From Allomuricauda sp. TY007 (GTDB lineage: Bacteria > Bacteroidota > Bacteroidia > Flavobacteriales > Flavobacteriaceae), in assembly GCF_010468565.1 (NCBI RefSeq), contig NZ_WUEG01000006.1:62001-126000 (forward strand): a stretch of DNA of 64,000 bases, in the 5' to 3' direction. The stretch's first letter is position 1; each line of letters opens with the position of its first letter. A model generated the notes under the pieces. That model saw only the letters and a list, made by a program, of their open reading frames with translations. It made no database searches and was not told the DNA's origin. The position numbers were made by a program, and so were the translations under genes. Below, in pieces: positions 17,590 to 26,900 of this stretch.

Positions 17590-19120
17590 AATATACATAC
17601 TTTTTATAGCCTTTGGCCTTATACTTTTGGCTTCTTGCGAGAAAGACACACCTCAGTACATCCCTTACGAGGGCTATGCATATTCCGAACTCGATGAAGA
17701 TGGCGGAAATTGGGTCCCGGTCCTTGAAGAATCCGGTGCATCCATTGAGATACCGGCTCCAGAGGCTACTGATTCACAAGCCTATCAAAATGAATTAAAC
17801 GAGGTAAAAGAAGCTATGTCCAACATAACTTCCGACCAAAAAAGGGCTATTAGGTATTGGACCAATAATCCAGCAGTAAGATGGAACGAAATCGCATTGG
17901 AACTCATTGCCAAGTACAACATAATACCTGGCCCCAATGCAGATGGCACCTATACTTTGCCCAACCCTGCCAATCCAGAAGGTCCACCAGCATTCCCTTT
18001 TGCCCACCCGCCTTATGCATGTAGGGCATTGGCGTATATGTCCGTGGCCCAGTTTGATGGACTCATCTCAGCATGGCACCATAAATACCAATACAATAGA
18101 GCCGCTCCTTTTGCTGTGGATGAAAATATCGAATACGCTTATGAAGAAAACGACATTCCTTCGTACCCTTCAGATGGAGCAGTTATTGCCAGGGCATCCA
18201 AAAATATCCTAACAGCCATGTTTCCTCTTGAAGCCGAATACCTTCAGCAAATGGAAGATGAGCATCTGGAAAGCCTTATGCTTTCGGGAGGAAATGTAGC
18301 AAGTGACATTAATGCGGGAACAGTTATTGGCGATGCCGTTTCGGAAACTGCATTGACAAGGGCTTCCAACGATGGCATGAAGAACGCACAGACGCCAAAA
18401 GCCGTATCGGATTCCATTAAACAAGCCGCTTACGATAGATTTGGATGGGCTTGGGACAATTTAGAGATTCCAGAACGTCCCGTAGGCTTGACCCCGCTTT
18501 TTAGCCAAGTGACCATGTGGAGCATTGACGATGTGGAAAGTGTACGCCCGATAGCCCCTCCTGGTCTGAACTCCCAAGAATTATTGGACGATGTGGAACT
18601 ATTGAAAGATTATGCCCAAAACATGACCGATGAAAAACGGAGGATAGCCAATTTTTGGCAAGATGGATTAGGAACATACACCCCACCAGGGCATTGGAAC
18701 CGTATTGCAAACGAATTGATTGTGGAGAAAAAGTTAAACCCGTTACAAACGACCCGAACCTTGGCTTACATGAACATGGCCATCATGGATTCCGGTATCA
18801 GTTGCTGGGACGCCAAATATTACTATCATTACCCAAGACCTATACAGTTGATCGAAGGATTTGAAACCATTGCAGGAACGCCTAATTTTCCGAGTTATAC
18901 CTCCGGACATAGTGTTTTCTCCGCAGCAGCATCCGAAGTTTTGGCCTATATTTTCCCTGAAGAAGCCGAACAAATGAGGGCGTGGGCAGAAGAAGCCGCA
19001 ATTTCCCGTGTATATGGTGGTATCCACTGGAGTTTTGACGCCACGGTGGGCACAGACCAAGGACGAGAAGTTGCTCAATACACGATTGACAGGGCAAAGG
19101 CAGATGGAGCAGACCAATAA
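17579..19120 (+). CDS. vanadium-dependent haloperoxidase/PAP2-type lipoprotein with internal duplication
   Basis: 513 residues; lipobox LASC at 17-20. The C-terminal half carries all three vanadate/phosphate motifs: K413...R420-P421, PSYTSGHS (438-445) and S476-R477-x5-H483-x3-D487. The N-terminal half repeats the layout (RALAYMSVAQFDGLISAWHHKYQYNRAAP at ~149-177 and PSYPSDGAV at ~195-203) but lacks the catalytic Gly-His and Arg-Pro, so it looks like an inactive duplicate. Family members are haloperoxidases or acid phosphatases; which one cannot be told. Exported and membrane-anchored, paired with an outer-membrane barrel. Confidence 0.88.
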   Translation: MNNKIYILFIAFGLILLASCEKDTPQYIPYEGYAYSELDEDGGNWVPVLEESGASIEIPAPEATDSQAYQNELNEVKEAMSNITSDQKRAIRYWTNNPAVRWNEIALELIAKYNIIPGPNADGTYTLPNPANPEGPPAFPFAHPPYACRALAYMSVAQFDGLISAWHHKYQYNRAAPFAVDENIEYAYEENDIPSYPSDGAVIARASKNILTAMFPLEAEYLQQMEDEHLESLMLSGGNVASDINAGTVIGDAVSETALTRASNDGMKNAQTPKAVSDSIKQAAYDRFGWAWDNLEIPERPVGLTPLFSQVTMWSIDDVESVRPIAPPGLNSQELLDDVELLKDYAQNMTDEKRRIANFWQDGLGTYTPPGHWNRIANELIVEKKLNPLQTTRTLAYMNMAIMDSGISCWDAKYYYHYPRPIQLIEGFETIAGTPNFPSYTSGHSVFSAAASEVLAYIFPEEAEQMRAWAEEAAISRVYGGIHWSFDATVGTDQGREVAQYTIDRAKADGADQ

Positions 19121-19732
19121 CTAAACACTAACTATTGTTCTAAACGTAAGGTTGATTCTCGGTGTCCTCACCAACTTTGTTGGTGGTAAGCGGTGCAGCC
19201 AATGTGATTGGGTACTCCCTTTCATTACCAAAAGGCTTCCGTGATCGAGGGTCAACCCTACTTTTTCTTTGGACTCTTTATGCTTAAAAACAAACTTTCG
19301 TTCCGCTCCAAAGCTCAGGGAAGCAATGGCTCCATTTTTCTTCAAATCTTTCTCGGCATCACTGTGCCATGCCATACCTTCTTCCCCCGAGTGATATAAA
19401 TTCAACAAACAAGAATTGTAGGTCTCTTTGGTTCGTTTTTCAATCAATGCTTTTAATTCCAAGAGTTCTGGAGTCCAAGGCAATGCTTTTTTGGTGTGAT
19501 TGGAATAGGTATATTCAAAAGGTTCATCACCGTACCATGCCACTTTTCGCTTGGTTTCTATCCGTTTGCCATAAATCAAGGCAACATCCTTCTTCCAGGC
19601 AATGGTATCCCATAATTCTTGAAAATATCGGTTGGCTTCCTCATGCTTCATGATTGGACCATAATAATTGACCACACCATCTTTTGGCAGCCAATTCTTC
19701 TCAGGGTTTATCTGATTGGTGAACAAATCCAT
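19121..19732 (-). CDS. alkB: AlkB-like 2OG-Fe(II) dioxygenase
   Basis: 203 residues, close to the AlkB/ALKBH2-3 type. Fe ligands H123-x-D125 (WHSDAE) and H180 (SHWLHR), and the 2-oxoglutarate arginines in RTPRINLTFR (189-198). Predicted to remove N1-methyladenine and N3-methylcytosine lesions by oxidation. It is the last gene of the alkylation-repair operon, overlapping the Ada-like zinc protein gene by 32 bp, and ends back to back with the PAP2 gene. Confidence 0.93.
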   Translation of the reverse strand: MDLFTNQINPEKNWLPKDGVVNYYGPIMKHEEANRYFQELWDTIAWKKDVALIYGKRIETKRKVAWYGDEPFEYTYSNHTKKALPWTPELLELKALIEKRTKETYNSCLLNLYHSGEEGMAWHSDAEKDLKKNGAIASLSFGAERKFVFKHKESKEKVGLTLDHGSLLVMKGSTQSHWLHRLPPTKLVRTPRINLTFRTIVSV

Positions 19733-19967
19733 CTTTCCATGCTTTATATGCTACTCTCATACAATGTCCGCAAGGCCTGAATCCCAATTTTCGGGCTTCG
19801 TTTTCAGTTTTGAAGAAAACTCTGTTCTCCCTTTTCATTCGCTTGCCCGAAGCACACTTCAAGGTACCATAAATTCTCAACCTTTTATGTCCTGCCAATA
19901 CGATTTCGCCCTTTCGGATTAAGTTTCTAACTTCTTTTTCATTGAGGTTGGCGTGGTGGTAAATCAT
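19701..19967 (-). CDS. stand-alone Ada metal-binding-domain protein
   Basis: 88 residues from the ATG at 19967, one base after the stop of the upstream gene; a frame-extended start at 20030 would overlap that gene by 61 bp and is unlikely. The sequence matches the N-terminal Ada domain: KCASGK, ENRVFF, GFRPCGHCM. In E. coli Ada zinc is held by C38, C42, C69 and C72; here the position of C42 is Lys, so only three cysteines remain. It may sense or bind DNA, complementing the Ada-type AraC/methyltransferase gene upstream that lacks this domain. Confidence 0.82.
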   Translation of the reverse strand: MIYHHANLNEKEVRNLIRKGEIVLAGHKRLRIYGTLKCASGKRMKRENRVFFKTENEARKLGFRPCGHCMRVAYKAWKDGFVHQSDKP

Positions 19968-19968
19968 C

Positions 19969-20682
19969 TTAACTGATGGCATCATGAAAAATAATCCCCA
20001 ACGTATATCTTTCGCCATGGTGCAATTCACTTACCCCATGTTTCATATTGACCCGATAATACCCCTTCTTTCCTTTTACAGGCCTAAAATTGGTGGTGAA
20101 CAATAGCATATCACCCTTTTGGGGCCTCAACACTATAGCCTTTGATTGGGCTCTGGGTGTCTGCTGGGTCATTACAAACTCTCCTCCTTCATAATCTATA
20201 TTGGGGTCACTCAAAAAAAGTACTGCTTGGATAGGAAAATAGACTTCCCCGTATAAATCTTGGTGTAGGGTATTGAAACCTCCCTTACCGTATTTTAAAA
20301 TAAGGGGAGTGGGTTTTAACTGGTTTTGTTCCTTGCATTGTGCAATTAATTCCTGATGGGTTTCCGGGAAAGTTTTTTCAATTTTCAGAGCTTTCATCCA
20401 AAGGTTAGCAATGGGGATAAGATGTGGATATAATTCACTTCTAAGGTTTTGGATCATCTTGGGCAAGGGGTAATCAAAATATTTATACGCTCCCAGACCA
20501 AAACGATAACGCTCCATAATCACCGTCTTTCTATATCTTTCTTTTTGATCGTATAATTCCTTTAGGTCATTGCAAATGTTTGGTTCCAAAAAACCGGGAA
20601 CCACGGCATATCCTTTACTATGGAGATTTTCTTCGACTTCGTCCCATTTCACCTTGAAACCTTGGGATGTTATATTATTCAT
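19969..20682 (-). CDS. 2OG-Fe(II) oxygenase
   Basis: 237 residues. HQD (H140, D142) and H215 with R225 form the Fe(II)/2-oxoglutarate site of a prolyl-hydroxylase-like jelly roll; the segment VLFLSDPNIDYEGGEFVM is typical of the family. It lies 37 bp after the Ada-like regulator gene and before the Ada zinc protein and AlkB, so a role in alkylation damage or its response is likely. Substrate unknown. Confidence 0.85.
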   Translation of the reverse strand: MNNITSQGFKVKWDEVEENLHSKGYAVVPGFLEPNICNDLKELYDQKERYRKTVIMERYRFGLGAYKYFDYPLPKMIQNLRSELYPHLIPIANLWMKALKIEKTFPETHQELIAQCKEQNQLKPTPLILKYGKGGFNTLHQDLYGEVYFPIQAVLFLSDPNIDYEGGEFVMTQQTPRAQSKAIVLRPQKGDMLLFTTNFRPVKGKKGYYRVNMKHGVSELHHGERYTLGIIFHDAIS

Positions 20683-20719
20683 GTTGATTGTTCGATTATT
20701 GATTGATGTTTGTATTTTT

Positions 20720-21568
20720 TTACTCGGTTGAGGCCATTTGGGCAGCTTCCCATCCTATAATGGCACTTTTTCTTGTGTTGCCCCACATATATCCCCCTAT
20801 TTTGCCAGATGATTGAATGACCCTGTGACATGGAATCAAAAAGGCAACGGGGTTTTTACCTATTGCCGACCCTACCGCTCTGGAAGCTTTGGGCCTTTCG
20901 ATTTTTTGAGCAATCTCCCCATATACAGACAGGCTGCCGCTTGGAATCTTGAGCAGGGTTTCCCAGACCTTTAATTGAAATGGCGTACCGTTCAAGTGCA
21001 ACTTAATCTGTTCTTGTTTGCTCCAATCGTTTTGGAAAATGGCCAGTCCATCCTGTTGGTGCTTATCCAAAAACTGGCGATATGTGGCATTGGGGAAACG
21101 CAACTTTAGGTCATCAAATGCTTTTTGCCCATCATCGATAAAGGACATATGGCAAATACCCTTTTGGGTGGAAGCAACAATCAGTTTGCCAAAAGGACTT
21201 TCCGCAAAACTATAATTGATTTCCAAGCTTTCTCCCCCATTTTTGTATTCTCCCGGTGTCATCCCCTCAATGCTCACAAAAAGGTCATGAAGCCTTCCGG
21301 TGCCCGAAAAACCAGTTTCCATAGCGGCTTCCAGTAATGTAACCTGTCTTTCTTTTAATAGTTTTTTTGCATACTCAACGCTGATATACTGCATAAACTT
21401 TTTGGGACTCACTCCTGCCCATTCCGTGAACAACCGTTGAAAATGATAAGGGCTTAAATGAATGGATGCTGCAATCTCGTTCAAAGAAGGCTGCTCCTGA
21501 AAATTACTTCGTATAAATTCAATGGCCTTTGCCACTCTATTGTAATTGAATTCTGCTTGCGTACTCAT
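20720..21568 (-). CDS. AraC-type regulator fused to O6-alkylguanine-DNA alkyltransferase (Ada without its N-terminal zinc domain)
   Basis: 282 residues. Residues ~10-110 form an AraC double HTH (SLNEIAASIHLSPYHFQRLF); ~115-278 are the alkyltransferase, with the acceptor Cys247 in IPCHRVI and the SRAVGSAIGKNP helix. Compared with E. coli Ada the phosphotriester-sensing zinc domain is absent and is encoded separately two genes on. First gene of the four-gene repair operon; a TACTTTTG box (21587-21594, minus) lies just before it. Confidence 0.92.
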   Translation of the reverse strand: MSTQAEFNYNRVAKAIEFIRSNFQEQPSLNEIAASIHLSPYHFQRLFTEWAGVSPKKFMQYISVEYAKKLLKERQVTLLEAAMETGFSGTGRLHDLFVSIEGMTPGEYKNGGESLEINYSFAESPFGKLIVASTQKGICHMSFIDDGQKAFDDLKLRFPNATYRQFLDKHQQDGLAIFQNDWSKQEQIKLHLNGTPFQLKVWETLLKIPSGSLSVYGEIAQKIERPKASRAVGSAIGKNPVAFLIPCHRVIQSSGKIGGYMWGNTRKSAIIGWEAAQMASTE

Positions 21569-21649
21569 GGTTTAGCTTATTTGAAACAAAAGTACACGGT
21601 ACATGAGGGCGATAAAACCCGAATCTTGCTAACTATTTGGGCAAAACAA

Positions 21650-22612
21650 TTAGTTCGTTAGCATACTCTGGCTCTTTTTCAAGATATCAGCCACTCTTTC
21701 TTTTAATGCTTTGGGTTCAACGATCTTGGCATAATCTCCAAACATCAGGTACCATCTGGCAAAGCCATTTTCCAAATCGGTTGTCATAAAGGTCATTTCC
21801 ACTTCTTTTCCTTTGACTTCCTCTGAAATAAGGCCATAGTATTTGCTTTGATTGCGAATATACTTGGCAATAGATTTATCGACCAATATTTTCACTTTTG
21901 TTTTGTTGACTTCCTCTCTTTTCTTTCGGTGCTCATCAATAGTACCGTGTTCCAACATAAAATCCAATGATGTTCGAGCTATTCGGTGAATTCTATCCGT
22001 TCGGAAATGCCTGTAATCTGTCCTCAAATGACAATAGCCCAATATGTACCAAAATCCATTTTCATGAAAAAGCCCAACGGGTTCTATCCTACGTTCGGAT
22101 GGGGTTTCTTCCCGCAATGATTCGTATCTTAAAAAAACCTGCTTCCGTTCGGCAATGCTCTCGAACAAAATTTCAAGGGCATTGGGTACCTTTTCGTTAA
22201 ACAGAACTTGTCCCGGTACTATGGACACTTGGGACTCCAAGGTTTCCACCCAATCTTTTTCCTTTCCCCTTAGCACTGACTTCAATTTATACATGGCGGA
22301 TTCATAATACGCGCCAAGGGACTTATCGGTAAATTTTTGCATCAGCTTTTCTGCGGCCACAAAACTTCCGGCTTCTTCACGGGTAAACATTACCGGGGGC
22401 AAACGATACCCTTCCATAATGGTATATCCTACACCTGCCTCGCTTACTATAGGTACGCCCGAGGCTTCCAAAGTCCTAATGTCCCTGTAAATGGTACGTA
22501 GGCTCACATCAAATCGGTCAGCCAGTTCTTGGGCTTTTACAATCCGCTTGGATTGCAACTGTATTAAAATGGCAACTATCCTATCAAAACGTTTTGCGGT
22601 ATCCATTCCCAT
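21650..22612 (-). CDS. YafY-type HTH-WYL transcriptional regulator
   Basis: About 320 residues from the ATG at 22612 (a second ATG is at 22606; an upstream ATG at 22678 adds a non-family extension). A DeoR-like winged helix (LADRFDVSLRTIYRDIRTLEASGVPI) is followed by YRLPPVMFT and a WYL domain with a C-terminal WCX-like part ending EPKALKERVADIL. WYL proteins sense ligands such as nucleic acids and control stress genes. It is divergent from the DinB gene across a spacer with two identical palindromes, which are its probable operators. Confidence 0.88.
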   Translation of the reverse strand: MGMDTAKRFDRIVAILIQLQSKRIVKAQELADRFDVSLRTIYRDIRTLEASGVPIVSEAGVGYTIMEGYRLPPVMFTREEAGSFVAAEKLMQKFTDKSLGAYYESAMYKLKSVLRGKEKDWVETLESQVSIVPGQVLFNEKVPNALEILFESIAERKQVFLRYESLREETPSERRIEPVGLFHENGFWYILGYCHLRTDYRHFRTDRIHRIARTSLDFMLEHGTIDEHRKKREEVNKTKVKILVDKSIAKYIRNQSKYYGLISEEVKGKEVEMTFMTTDLENGFARWYLMFGDYAKIVEPKALKERVADILKKSQSMLTN

Positions 22613-22727
22613 AATTGTGTGAGCTATCTCCCAAAGATAGGATTTCAATCCAAGGACGGGAGATCTTTTCTTGCTCATCTTGATTCATTTTTACTATTAA
22701 ATCCATGTCAAAACTAGGCACGTAGAG

Positions 22728-22790
22728 TGACAACTGCTTGTCATGAACTTTTTTTTCTACCCATTTTTTTCTACTGACAAAGGGCTGTCA
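22728..22790. promoter_or_regulatory. paired palindromic operators TGACA-N6-TGTCA
   Basis: Two perfect copies of TGACA-N6-TGTCA at 22728-22743 and 22775-22790, centre to centre 47 bp, between the WYL regulator and the DinB gene. The N6 spacers differ in sequence, so only the arms are conserved. A further TGTCA occurs near 22707. A TACTTTTG -7 box (22802-22809) for the rightward gene follows the second copy, placing it over the -33 region, as expected for a repressor or activator site. Confidence 0.6.
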
Positions 22791-22846
22791 CACCCCCCTC
22801 CTACTTTTGGTGTCAGAAACAATAAACCTTTAAAAAACAAAGCATC

Positions 22847-23341
22847 ATGGAAAACACCATTAAAAAGCAAACTGAAGCACAAGTTATTACCTCAACACAA
22901 TTGTTGGAACATTACCAAGGCCATAGAGCACTTACCCGAAGGGTAATCGAAGCCTTTCCGGAAAAAGAGTTCTTTAATTACAGTATTGGCGGAATGCGTC
23001 CTTTTTCCGAGATGGTAAAGGAGCTTTTTGCCATTGCCGTTCCCGGACTTACCGAAATTGTTTCGAGCAAAATCGGTGATTTTGATGAAAACAAGGACTA
23101 TGGCAGCACAAAGGCCCAGTTTTTGGAAAAATGGGACCAAGACACGGAAGAAATCAATAAGCTCTGGAGCCAGATTGACTTGGAGCGTTTTCAAGAGCAT
23201 GTAAAACTCTTTGGGCAGTATGAAGGTACCGTACAATCTTCCATTTTTTATTTTATTGACAATGAGATCCACCACCGTGGACAAGGGTATGTTTATTTGA
23301 GGGCCTTGGAAGTTGAACCTCCATTTTTCTACGAACGATAG
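22847..23341 (+). CDS. DinB-family metal-binding protein
   Basis: 164 residues, four-helix DinB/YfiT fold. Metal-ligand histidines are in YQGHRALTRR near the N-terminus and in DNEIHHRGQGYVYLR near the C-terminus. Family members are stress-induced or thiol-dependent transferases. It is transcribed divergently from the WYL regulator and is 12 bp ahead of a small conserved gene in the same direction. Confidence 0.87.
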   Translation: MENTIKKQTEAQVITSTQLLEHYQGHRALTRRVIEAFPEKEFFNYSIGGMRPFSEMVKELFAIAVPGLTEIVSSKIGDFDENKDYGSTKAQFLEKWDQDTEEINKLWSQIDLERFQEHVKLFGQYEGTVQSSIFYFIDNEIHHRGQGYVYLRALEVEPPFFYER

Positions 23342-23353
23342 ATTTTACATGGG

Positions 23354-23572
23354 ATGAAGACTATTTTGGTATTCAAAACGTCCGTTTGGGGCGAATCGCA
23401 AGTAAGACAGTTACGTCCCCTGTTGAACCAATTAGTGAACAAGGATGGGTGTTGGAACTTTGACCTGGAGGATTGTGACAACATTCTCCGGGTCGAGACC
23501 CAAGGGGTACCGGCTCCATCCATTGCCTCACTACTGCACAGCAATGGTTTTCATTGTGAGGAACTGCATTGA
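23354..23572 (+). CDS. small conserved protein sharing a NFDLEDCDNILRV core with a paralogue
   Basis: 72 residues, beginning MKTILVFKTSV, predicted beta-alpha-beta-beta-alpha-beta like heavy-metal-associated folds but without their CxxC. Residues NFDLEDCDNILRV are identical to those in the protein at 42608-42892, while 8 of the 13 codons differ synonymously, so the protein sequence is under selection. It follows the DinB gene by 12 bp. Function unknown; the single Cys in the core could bind metal. Confidence 0.75.
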   Translation: MKTILVFKTSVWGESQVRQLRPLLNQLVNKDGCWNFDLEDCDNILRVETQGVPAPSIASLLHSNGFHCEELH

Positions 23573-23960
23573 TTGTAGATGTAAGCTCAAATTTTGTCAG
23601 GTTGAGTCCTTCGGCTACGCTCAGCAATCGCACGGAATGACAACTGCTTACTAAGAGAACCATCTTAAATTGTTCTTTATAGTCTGACACGAATTACACG
23701 AATCACACCAATTTTATCGTGGGTCATTTCGAGCTGTCACCCTGAGCGCAGTCGAATGGGGACGGCGAGAAATCTATTTTTTGTCACATTTTCCCGGTAG
23801 TTGTCGGGGATGTTTCAGGGTCTCGTTATATGGATTCCGTGTCGTACTTCGACTACGCTCAGGATAAACTAAAGACAAAACCTATTGATTAACAGCAATC
23901 ATTAAATTCTCGACTGCGCTCGAATTGACATTGTACTGATTTTTTTGACAGTTCTTTATA
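23573..23960. repeat. cluster of dispersed intergenic repeats
   Basis: No gene seen. Contains short related palindromic units in both orientations: CTTCGGCTACGCTCAG (~23610), CCTGAGCGCAGTCGA (~23741), CTTCGACTACGCTCAGG (~23848) and CTCGACTGCGCTCGA (~23911). A further unit is at 38.92 kb. They resemble REP-like elements common in flavobacterial spacers. The tail lies just past the end of the leftward propeller gene. Confidence 0.55.
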
Positions 23961-26900
23961 TTACAGGTCAACTTTTTGTTTGAGCTCGTTGAATTGGGCC
24001 AACAGCTCTTGATAGCTGTCTTTTTCTTCTTGCCCTGGCGCTTTATCGGCACTGCTTAAAATATAGTACAGATATGAAATTTGGGCTACCATTACCACTT
24101 CTGGATAGGCTCCCTCATCATTTTTGAGTTGTTTTAATGCATCCTTGTATGGCTTCAATGCTGCTTCACCCACTTTATTTTTTTCAAGTTCCTTGATTTT
24201 TTCCTCAACCTTATCCTGAAGTTGTCTAGCTTCCGATAGTAAATTGATTACCTTAAACTGAAGCTCTTGTTGTTCTTTCATATCTGACAAGGAAACTCCT
24301 TCTTCTTCCAGTCTAGGATCCATAAGGATTTCAAAAGGTTTCTCGAAAGACTGATTGCCAATTGTTAATTTAGCGGTATACTTTCCTGGCAATACCATTG
24401 GCCCGTTTTTGTAGCGTCTTTTCTTGTTTTTTGCCCAAGCTCCTTTTTGCTGGAGGTTCCATTCAAAACGGTTAATGCCCTTTTTGGTCTCCAGTTTTTC
24501 ATCCATGTAAACAAAGGTCATGCTAAGGCTCATGTCCTCCACTTTTTCTGTGGTGGATTTCAATTTAGTGGAATCACTGACAATGGTTGCCACCTCTTTA
24601 CCTTGTGCATCCATAATTTGAAGACTTACGCCTTCCTTGATATCAGAGGGCAGGTAGTAATCAATAATCAGACTGGTTGATGGATATTCAGGAAAATCTC
24701 CCCCTCCCCGAGGTGTTTGGTATCTGTAGGTATTATCGGGCTTAAATAAGACTGGTGTATCGCCCAATTGTGTAATATTCTCATCTTGAAGGGTAGTAAC
24801 CTTGTCCAAAATCCAGAAACCACGTCCCATGGTACTCAAAATTAAATCTCCACGGAAAAGCGTAATATCCGTAATCGGGGTTACAGGTAGGTTTTGCTGG
24901 AATTTCTTCCAAGTTCCGCCGTCATCAAACGATACGAACATTCCAAACTCGGTCCCGGCATACAACAGTCCTTCGCGAACAGGGTCTTCTCTTAGCACCC
25001 TTGTGGTATAATCGGATGGTATTCCGTTGGATTCGGTACTGATCAACTCCCAACTTTCACCATAATCGTCCGTTTTGTACAAGTAAGGTGTTGTATCTCC
25101 CAGTAAATGGCGATCAACCGCAATATATGCTTTGGCCGGGTTGAACTGCGATGGTTCCACGGATTCTACCCTACCGCCTTTTGGCATTTTTTTAGGCGTA
25201 ACATTTTTCCAAGTTTCGCCCCCATCTTTGGTAATGGAAATAACCCCATCATTGGAGCCCGTCCATATTATGCCCTGGCTTATTTTTGACTCCCTGATGG
25301 AGTAAAGGGTACTGTAATATTCTTCTCCGGTAATATCGCGAGTAATGGGGTTTCCTGAAATAACTTGCTTATCCGGCTCATTGGCAGTTAGGTCTGGGGA
25401 GATAATTTCCCAGTTTTTTCCACCATTATTTGTTCTATGGAGATATTGCGACCCCATATACACCACTTCTGAATCAAAAGGAGATACATGGATTGGGGCG
25501 ACCCGCTGGAATCTGTATTTTAAGTCTTTAGGATTGTGTCCGTAAATATTGGATGCACCAATGGAATATTCACGGCTTTGCCCTGTTTTTTTGCTATACA
25601 CGCTAAAACGCCCCTTACAGTTGTTATAAACAATATAATGATTGCCCGGCATGGGAATCACAGGGCCCGTTTCGCAACCACCGACATTCATCATAATGCT
25701 TTCATTGGGCGTGGTCGTGGCTTTGGGCGACCTGCTTGGGATGGCCAAGGTGGTATTGTCCTGCTGGGCTCCATACACCCAATACGGATACTGGTCATCC
25801 ACAGCAACTTGGTAGATTTCCGCCGTAGGCTGATTGTACTGTGTAGACCATGTTTCACCTCCGTTATGGGACACATTGGCCCCGCCATCGTTACATTGGA
25901 TCAATAAATCGGGGTTATCTGGGTTGAGCCAAATATCGTGGTTGTCGCCATGGGGAACGCTCATACGTTTCCAAGTTTTTCCCCCGTCAGCAGATTTTAT
26001 CAAAGGGTTGGCATTGGAGTATACTATATCGGGGTTGGTAGGGTCCAATTCAATATTAGTATAGTAAAATGGTCGGTTCACCAAACGTACATCATCTGAA
26101 ACGTGTGTAAATGACTTTCCTTGGTCTACCGATTTGTACAATCCCCTATCTTCGCCCGGTGCTTCGATAACGGCATATAGTATTCTTGAATCTATCGGGG
26201 AAACGGCTAAATCAATTTTACCTATCAATCCTTCGGGAAGACCGTTTTCCAGTTTTTCCCAATCTTTTCCCCCATTAATGGATTTGTAGATTCCGCCTTC
26301 GCTGTTTTTGCCACCCGAATCAATGGTCCACGGAGTTCTACGGGCTTTCCAAGCGGCAGCATATACTACATTTGGATTGCCTGGCAGCAATTCCAAATCG
26401 GCAAAACCGGTTTCATCGGACACATACAAGACTTTTTCCCAAGTTTTTCCGCCATCGGTAGTTTTAAAAATTCCTCGTTCTTCGTTGGGTTTAAATGCAT
26501 TTCCAATGGCTGCCACCCATACAATATTACTGTTTGTTGGGTCTATTTCCACGGCACCTATTTGGCCAGCATTTTCCAAGCCGATATGTTCCCATGTTGT
26601 TCCAGCATCAATGGATTTGTACATCCCCTTACCAGAAATTATGTTACTTCGGATTCCATCGGAACCAGTTCCTACGTAAACAATATTGGGGTCGTTGGCC
26701 GCCACTTCTATGGCTCCGATTGATGGGGTTTTAAAATATCCATCAGAAACATTGTTCCAAGTGGTACCATAATCATCGGTTTTCCATACCCCGGCACCTG
26801 TGGCGCCAAAATAGAAAGTCCCAGGCAGCATTGGCGTACCGGTAACTGTTGTTACCCTTCCTCCCCTAGCAGGTCCTATGGTTCGGTATTGTAGTGCTTC

